Source: Hymenolepis diminuta
Taxonomy: Eukaryota; Platyhelminthes; Cestoda; Cyclophyllidea; Hymenolepididae
Direction: 5' to 3'
Assembly: GCA_900708905.1 (NCBI GenBank)
Contig: CAADRB010000002.1
Coordinates: 1,466,145-1,530,144, forward strand
Length of the DNA: 64,000 nucleotides
Under the pieces are notes generated by a model, which was not told the origin of the DNA, searched no databases, and worked only from the letters and a program-made list of their open reading frames with translations. This document shows positions 51,701 through 60,700 of this stretch, one piece after another (positions within the stretch are counted from its first letter, which is position 1; each line of letters opens with the position of its first letter). Made by a program: the position numbers and the translations under genes.

Positions 51701-54700
51701 CACTGATGCAGTGGAGTTATCTTCTGACTTCTTACCCTCCCCGTCGCCATCACTACTGACACCTTCGTTGGTAGACGACGTCGGAGGTTGCTGGTTACTA
51801 TGGTGATCGGTGGAAGCTTCTTCTTCCTCTTTAGCGACTCTTTTCAGAAGTTCTGTCCACGACACAGAAGGCGGAGGATTTCGAGGTAGACAGGAAGCGC
51901 AGAGACGCATACACTGAACCAGTCGGTCGATGAGAACACGATCTCGATATCGAACTAGATGAGTCTGATTGTCTGTGTCCTTGTAGGTCATCTTTACGGA
52001 AGAAGGAAATATGGGTCATGTTTACTATAAATTCAAAATGTAAGAGATGGACTTTAAGTGCCTGACAATGGAATAAAATTCCTTTGAACGTGGCGATCCG
52101 AGTATGATTGACATCCCCATACAGCCAAGTTTACCTTATGTGTCTATCCTGAAAGTTGTAATGAATGCAACGTATCAAAGCTTGCTCTCTCGAAGTTTTA
52201 ATGGGCCTTTTGTCCAATACGTTGAAAGCTTCTGTTCATATGTCTATATCTTATTTACAGACGTAGAAATTCATTGTAAGACAGCCTCCATTTTCAGGAG
52301 GAAAACCCTCGTCTTTGTTTTGGAATTTAGTGAAAGGAGTAAAAAGATTTGTGTGCTCTAGAATTCGCCCTTTGGATTATCAAAGACGATAATTCCAATA
52401 ACAACTTACATTTTCCAGCGCTCTTGTATAGTGCCCGACCTTCTTGAGATTGTCTAGCGAGAAATCATCCAATCCAGTGGGATTTTTAGCATTAGCAAAA
52501 CTGCTGACAGATCTGCCACCACCATTGTCAAAGGTGCAGAGATCTTTGAGGTAGTCCACAGCATCGATTGTCGCATCCGCTATTCCATCCAATCCACCAC
52601 TTGCCCGCATACCTGTCTTGAACCAGAGCGCAGCTCGACGCGTTGCCAGATTGAGAATCGCCTCTAGAACTAGGTCATGAGCCTACAACAAAGTACAAAG
52701 ACAAAAAGTTGCAAGGCACAAACTACTGAAATCGATTTTAGCGTCACTTAAACGCAAAGTTTATTGAAGAGTTTCAAGTACTCACCTTGGAGAGAAGGAA
52801 TAGCTTATTTGACTAATATCCGGCTTGTTTTTAATAAGTAAAGCGGGCTAATAAGATTGATTTCAGAGACACACTCACCGTCAACTGTCGATTCATTCTC
52901 AAATGCCTAGTGATAAGCACCGAAGCAGCGGGGTTAGAAATGCTTCCAGAAAAGAGGGAGGCGACACTAGAGGCTGTTTTTCGAGGAGCGAAGAGGGCAG
53001 CCATTCCGGAGGTGAGGGCGACTGGTGGTGGTTCGACACTATTGTTTTTGGCAGAGGAGGCATTACGATTGCGTCGTTTCTGTTGTAGGGCAGCCACGGA
53101 CTCAAGGAGTTCTTGCACACGGGAACGCATGTTGGCAGCCTCTTTATTGAGCCGCGACTGTCGGGAAGCGGCACCGACAGTGTACTTGGAGTCTGAATTG
53201 AGGACGCCTGGTGCAGCTGAACTGTCAGTGATTGCTGAGGAGAGAAAAAAATTGTCAATATACGTCTGCATTGCAACTGTTTTAACGGCCTCAGGGCTTA
53301 GATAAGGAAAGTATCAAAATTCATCCTAATGCAAAATGATACATTTGGAGCGAAGATAATAAAGACATCGATAAATAATTATTAATACCATGCAATAAGG
53401 GATCGTGCTACATGCAGATTCCCTTGACAACACTGCTCTCCAGCAACCAATAATCACATATAGACACTCACAATTGAGGATGAGTGATAGCAACCGATGA
53501 AACAAATGCGAGAATTACCAAAAAATTTATTTTACTCCTCCACTAAACTTTTATTCTTTTTTGCGTTCTTTTGTGCCTTTCGCAAATCTTTCGGGGAACA
53601 CTGACATGCAAAAATCAGATTATTCCACAAAACCCTAGCACCCATGCTGCCAATGCAATCCTAAAAGAACTGATTAAAATGTCAAATTTCCATTGCGTGG
53701 AAGCCATTTAGGTGTAAGATAATACTCTAGAGATCCGCCAGGCAAAAGGTCTTTGGTGCCAATGCAGTTATTAATCTGAGGCCAAAAATCACTGCATTAA
53801 TTCAATGATTCCCAACCAATCACACTTAAATGGAAGATAAGCGCAGAGATAGGTCAATTAGGTCTGCCGATATTTTACATAGATTAATTAGACGTTTTGC
53901 TATTGTGTGAATGAGTGGAAAAAAGAAACGACTAACAGTTCTGTTAAAATGGTGAGTTCAAGCATAATGAGAGGACTTCTATTTTCAAAACAATGAGATC
54001 ACACAAAAAACGACCTTAAGAGGTCGATCACGCCTGCCAGTAAATTAACAAAAACCATTTATGCCACTACTACACTAAAACCGATCCCTTTAGAGCCAGA
54101 CTAGCAATTTTGCCACTCTGACATACATTTATAAATCCTCAAAAATTTCACAACCGTTTTCGATATCTTCATTGTTTGACGAGATAATATGCTGGAAAAC
54201 GAACTTTTTAGATTATAAAAACCAGTTTTCTTACGATATATCGAGGGAAAATGTCTCTCAATATTAGAAAACTGATCAAATTCTTCAAGTATCTGATAGT
54301 GACTGGTTGATTTATGTCAAGGCGAGGGACCTTGACTACCACATTAATTTTCCTCTTATTAGTCAAACGCCTTGAAGAAATCAGTTTGAGCCAGGGGTAT
54401 ATTGTCAGTTTTATATAACCTGACCGAATATTACAAAAGTGAGTCACTCTAATTGACCAATGGGATCGAGCGTGGCGACTTATGATTGGTCATCGCGCGC
54501 GCCATATTTTTATTACTCAAACACTACTGACGTTGGATTTTAATTAGTCACAATAGTATCATTTTGTTTATTGAAAACATTTTTCACATTCCAATGCTAG
54601 TACAGCGCATTAAACATTTGAATGCGCATAAAAAAAACAAAAAAGAAGAAAAATATTGGCCTAACTACACTTGCACAATTAATGTAATGTAAATTCAGGT

Positions 54701-57700
54701 CAAAACGAAATTATTGTCTAAATAGCCTGTTTGAGAACAGCTGAACTTAAAGGTCATACGTTCTACGATCACTTTTTGGATGCCAAAATGAACACTCGTA
54801 GAGGAAATAATGAAGATAAACGGTAAATAATTATCAAACCGTCCTAAGCCATGGAAAACTATAAGCACCTTTAAAGTGTATCAACGATGATGACGACAAA
54901 TATCCCACAGTTCCATGACAGTTGATACCACCATCAAGTTCATATGGGAAGAGGGTTCGAAACCTGGTAAGAAGAATCACAGAGCGGTTTGGATGCCAGA
55001 TGAGATTTATTAATAGGAACATTTTCTAACAGCGGACTTTAACCTGACAAGAAAACAACTTCAGTCCATTGTGAACACCAAATACAACAGATTTACCATG
55101 TTTGGAACCCCACAAATGGTACAAAAACATCAGAGAACATATGGGAGGTAACCCCTGAGTTGACAAAATTTCCACAATTCTAGATGAGATTGACTTCTAC
55201 CACAGTCAAAGAGTGATGAATAAAATAATACCCCTGATTTTGTGCGTCAGTTAGTTTCGATACGCATAGAAGCACAATCAGTGAACGGAATGAACAACCG
55301 TTAATATTCCCATTCGGCTCCTCCCAAATGAGCCGGAAATTTAATGATAATAAGCTAGATTTAATCTTACATCCTGATATAAAGATTTCCAATTCACTTC
55401 AAACAAAAATCGACCGCATCAAATATCTCAGCGTGTAGCTGGATAAAGATTAGCGTTGTGCAAACATTGCAATTTTACAGGCCTAGACTTCCGACATCGC
55501 GGATGATTCTCAAGTTATTAAGAGTGTACCGACGGCGTGTAATTAGAATACACATTAGATATCACAAAATCGAGACGTATCAGCGTATACTAAATGAAGG
55601 AAATGCAAGCTTCTCATCAGAGGAGCAACAGAATATCCTCCCTCAGTACTCAAAATAGGTTTTGGAAAAGATACCTTCCTTCAATCATCGTTGTACACTG
55701 CCTGTAGATTATTTGAATAGTCAAATAAATGCGCCACTTACTTGCATCATCAAACAATCAAGTTTCCATACTAGGGATACATTCTGTCTTTCAGAGAATT
55801 AATAGAAGACTCCAAATGTTGGACCAGGCAACGCGTTTATTACCATAAAATTTTGTAATCCAAATGTCTATCTGCCTGACGTACGATATTGCATGTATTA
55901 AAGCACGTGCAGTACAAGCGGAAACGTGAAGTCAACACAACCACAACTGAGCCAAGTGAAAAACATGTGAGCCTGCAGCTAACCAATCAGAAACCCCACC
56001 AATCAGCAACCACCATATAGATGCATGCGCGCGTCAACATTCCGACCAATGAGAGAGGGATTAATCAGTGCACCGCGTATAAAAAGTTGTACACACATGC
56101 TTTGAGAAGGGTGGACTTACCATTCGGCGCGTGAAGGAGCTTAAGGAGAAGATCGAGGGAATCTGGCGTGAGGAATTCTGGGTCGCGATCTCGGGAGATT
56201 ACGAAGAAAAGACCCGCTGTGGTAAGCCCCAAACACTAAAAATAAAAGCAGGGGACTAGGATAGTTGATAGCCCGATCCTAACAGAAATAAAAGGACAAT
56301 GTATTTCAACAATCACGTTAAGAAGAAGCGATGCACATAAATTTTCGCTGATTAAGATTAGTCATTTTGTCGGAATCGTACAAAGTATACGTGTTCTATT
56401 ACAATTCTCTCAATGTCTTTACGCAGCTTCTGTGAAATAGATTTAGGAGTCAGGAATTCAAAAAAGCACTTTTAACAATAGTACATCTATCAGTAATCCT
56501 AGGGGTACAGAAATTGTTCTCTTTCAAAAGATGAGAAAGTTAACTCGATTTGAAAGCGTCTAATTAAGGTTCAGAAATTTTGGTTAATTGTACCTTGAAC
56601 ATTACAGATGGAATCAAAGACATATTACTCGAATAGGACAATTTTTGAGCATAGCAAATAAAACGATTTTGGGAAAAGGCTATTTCGAAGAACCGACTAC
56701 AGTGATGCGTTCTATATCCTTAGAAAAGCAAAACTTTTACAAAACGGAACAGACCACAAACAACGAGATATTCGAAGGCAAGAACCGATTATACCGCAAT
56801 GATTAAGAGTTGAAAATAGTACAAAGTATGGAACATTACTTAAAGGCAAAAGGTCCATACTGACCTATGGCTTTAGTCAACCTTCATTTATTTATAAAAT
56901 CGAACAAAATCAGGAAAACGAACAGATACAGTCACTCAATCTTACAAATTTCTTCAGTTCCATACGCATACTTTTCAACACTTCCGATTTTGAAACTTAC
57001 AGTGACTATTACTACTACTAACTACTATATTTATACGGAAAAGTTTCGAACTTATACCAATAGCAGCTACTCAACCGGTGCTAAATACAATCCATTGAAG
57101 AAAAGTTTTTTTTTCAACACTCCTTTTGGAGTCCATTTCATGAGAAGATCCTATTCTGTCACACCTCTATTGCCCAATTCACTTTGACATTCCACCACTA
57201 GATTTGCGTTGCATGGTTTAAATCTTGATTAGTTTAAATCGCCTTAAAACAATCAATAAAACAGAGTATTTTTTTCTAAATGTACACCAAGGAAAGCATA
57301 ACTTTGGTAACAAATGATATTAAAAGCATTATTAAAATCCGATTTTGCCTAGTAACAAATAAGCGCAAAGACAATTTGACGAAATTCGCAAAATATTTTA
57401 AATAAGGTGCACTTATAAGTGCGAAAGTAATTAAAAAATGCCTGGTTTAGAGAGTTAGGTCAGCACCGTTAAAAACACAAAATTGTTTCGTATTTAGCCT
57501 TCTTAATGATAATTATTTCCATATTGTTTGGCAGTTTATTTAGTCAACCACAACGCGATAAAACCTACAATGCGCATTACCTATTTAGTAGAATTACGTT
57601 CTCATCTCAACGTATCGTTACGAGGAAAAGTGATGATATCTGAGTCAAAGAGGAATTGGAAAACTAACAGGAGAGAGATGATCAGCCCCTTAACTCCACT

Positions 57701-60700
57701 TATGATTAACACAAGCAAAAATAATGAAGTCGCATTCAGGTGTAAAACATCTTTTTCTATTTATATTAATATTTTCGACGATAAGAACTGTAAAATAAGC
57801 CAGATATTCCCGAAGGTAATTGATGAGTTCGCTGCATAAACTGTAAATCTTAGTTTATAACAAATAGTTCTATGCTTATGCAAATTGAATAGCCCCACCA
57901 TATTAGACGATGAAACTTTACATCTTCACTTTCTTTCAATGTCAGACATATCAAAGCCATCTTGTGGAATGAGAGCGAATTTGCATCCAGAGCAATCTAC
58001 CCATTAATAACCTTCCAAGTCTCAAATATCCCCAGCTGAAAGGAGCTCAAATCAAAAATTAAGGACGAAATAAAAAGAAGTTTTTATTTTTAAAATTTTG
58101 CTCTTTCCTCACCAGTGAATATAATACTGGCAAGTAAGCAACTTCCCCTATACGTAATAATTTTATTTGAACTGTAACTGATCATTTTTATCAAACGGAC
58201 TTAAAAATAATTGCCGAGATTGATATTCTTTAAGGATGAACTTGACCCACAGTACATCCACAGAAGGGAAAATGGTAGTCAATTAGTATTTACAAACACG
58301 GCATTTATAATTGAGGATTTCAATAATCATTGATCAGTGGTTTAATATGAAATGCAGATGAAATGTCACTCATACATATCTGAATATGAGTTTCCAGATC
58401 AAAAAAGCTTTAAACCTCTTTCTGCCAATAAGGTAAGTTCGAAACTATAGATGAGCTCTAATCTAACACTCTTACATAACGAAATCAATGAATATACTAT
58501 TTGATGCATTAAAATACTTACATAATCATTAGGAGCATCTTGAAGTTTGGCACAAATCCCGCTGAGGAGTTTGTAAGCGTGAATAAGATCGCGTTTAGCC
58601 GGGGAGAGACATTTTTGGGCCAGGGTAAGGATCCTAAAAAGTAATCGATAAGCAAGTACTAATATCCGATTATCTCAACGAAATTCTAATTCCATCTCAA
58701 TTCAAATGACCGGCGTGTAGTTAATTCAACTCAAAGAGTTCTAACGAGATGGGCATTGATAGGATGCAATAAAGCATAGCCAACCCAATCTGCGTGCTCT
58801 ATGTTCACCTAATCTATAACTGACTCATTTACATTGATGATCGCATGGCAGACGTGGATAGTGATCAAGACTAATAATTGATCAGATCGGCTATCATCAC
58901 TGCAACTACTTATCTAAACTGTAAAGTACACGTACTCTTTCTGTAAATCCAAACATCCACTGCACTCACCAGCACCCACAGAACGCTTCAACTCTCCTGG
59001 TCTCCTCTCTCACAAAGAGGACTTCTGTTACTAAAATTCTGGTTACAACCGTCTTCTCCCTTTCCCTATTCTGTTGTCGCAGAGAAGTTTGGTCTAATAC
59101 AGATAGTCTGCAGAATAGCTAGGGGCCAAAATCAGATACCCAGCCGCTAGTATTCCTTCCAAATAGCGATTCCAACCGTTGCTAGAGTGACCAGACATCC
59201 TGTCCCAAGTCATTTCCAATAGCATTCAAACCCGTGCCCTTTTCATCATACCTGGATCTAGAGGGATCTTTAGATCTAAAGTGGTCACTGATTTAGTGAG
59301 CATTTCAATAAATATAAAACGATAGAAAAATAACCAATCCATCCCCCAACCTTAGGATTAAAAATGTCAAAATATCGCTTAGCAGACAAAAACTTACTTA
59401 TGACACCGGGCATCAACAGAATTAACATCACTCATTCCACTTGTGAGGTAGCCCACCTCACTCAAGGCCTGTTGAACACTGCTCTGTACTTGAGTATCAT
59501 GTCTGGGTTTGTCTGCTAATATCTGAAAAGGAAAAGACAATTTTTAATGGTGAATGATTTGCGATCATACTGTACGACCTTATTTAGTAAGATCATTTGA
59601 CTGAAAGTGGTTTCCACCATCTATTTTTGAATAGAGGTAATATTCTGAGACCCCACTGATGAAAAATTTACATTCTATCACTAAATTCAGTGGATGTACG
59701 CCAATAATTACGGAACCTATGACCTCTGACTTTGTAGACGCACAAATTGATCGCCATGCCATCAGTGTATTGGATAATGAGGATCAGAACCACAATTCTT
59801 TGATAAACTACAACTACACTGGTTAACAAAGGTCGGCAGGAAGTACGGTGGAATACAAATGTCTGAATCAAGAGTACCGTGATATCTCCCTCTCTGCCGA
59901 AGTTGGATTAATAAAAATACTTAGTCGTCTGTCTAATTGGAGATAACGAGATCGATGCTTATCGGTGTTTATTTAGTGATATAGACGGCCAACCGCATTG
60001 AGCAACTAGAGGGAAGATAGAATGCGAGTCTCTCTTAATATTTTATGTAAATACTTCATGTGCTTTATAAGACGAGTGAGATTTAAAGTTATAACTAAAA
60101 TAAATGAGATTTGGAGATGAGAGAACTTTAAAATTATTAAACCAAAGATATTGCAAGACATATCGATCTATAATCAAATAATCTGTTCATAAATAGTATT
60201 ATGATAATATAATAGAAAGTACGAAATATAATTTTGTAAAACAAATTCCATGAAACACAGTTTATTCCGGTTGAAAAAAACTTTAAAAAATGAAATTTTT
60301 TATGAGGTAATAATTTGAAAAGACTCTTATCAATTATTTTCGACAGAAATTTTAAAAAATAAACTTTGTTTTAACACCAGTGAACAAATTTTCAAAATTA
60401 GTAAAAATTAATTGTTATAATCAGCAAATGAAAATGAAATTTGTAATAACGTAAATGAGAAGGATATTTATTCTCTACTCAAAGTTAGTGAAGGTAAAGT
60501 ATCAAATTAAACTTCTTAATCAATGAAAATTATATGTATATTTTCATCTATCGTCTAAATGTGCTTCTTGTAATTTGTTTGCCATTTCGAAAATGTCCAT
60601 GAAATAAAAGGTGAAAAATGTGTTAAGAAAATACGTCCTCAAACATCATTCTCAATCTATGAATACCGACGAGTAAAACAATCGATGTTCAATGGAATGA

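Larger units (their letters stand above)
53235..56120 (-). other. WAPL: WAPL intron 5
   Basis: GTAAGT to CTCCTCAG, 2.9 kb. It contains the decayed reverse-transcriptase relic (55.0-55.9 kb) and both CCAAT/CG-rich clusters, all better read on the opposite strand to WAPL. Confidence 0.85.

Noticed and set aside
52910..53305. 131-codon plus-strand frame
   Set aside because: Antisense shadow of WAPL exon 6; the minus-strand frame has the family match.
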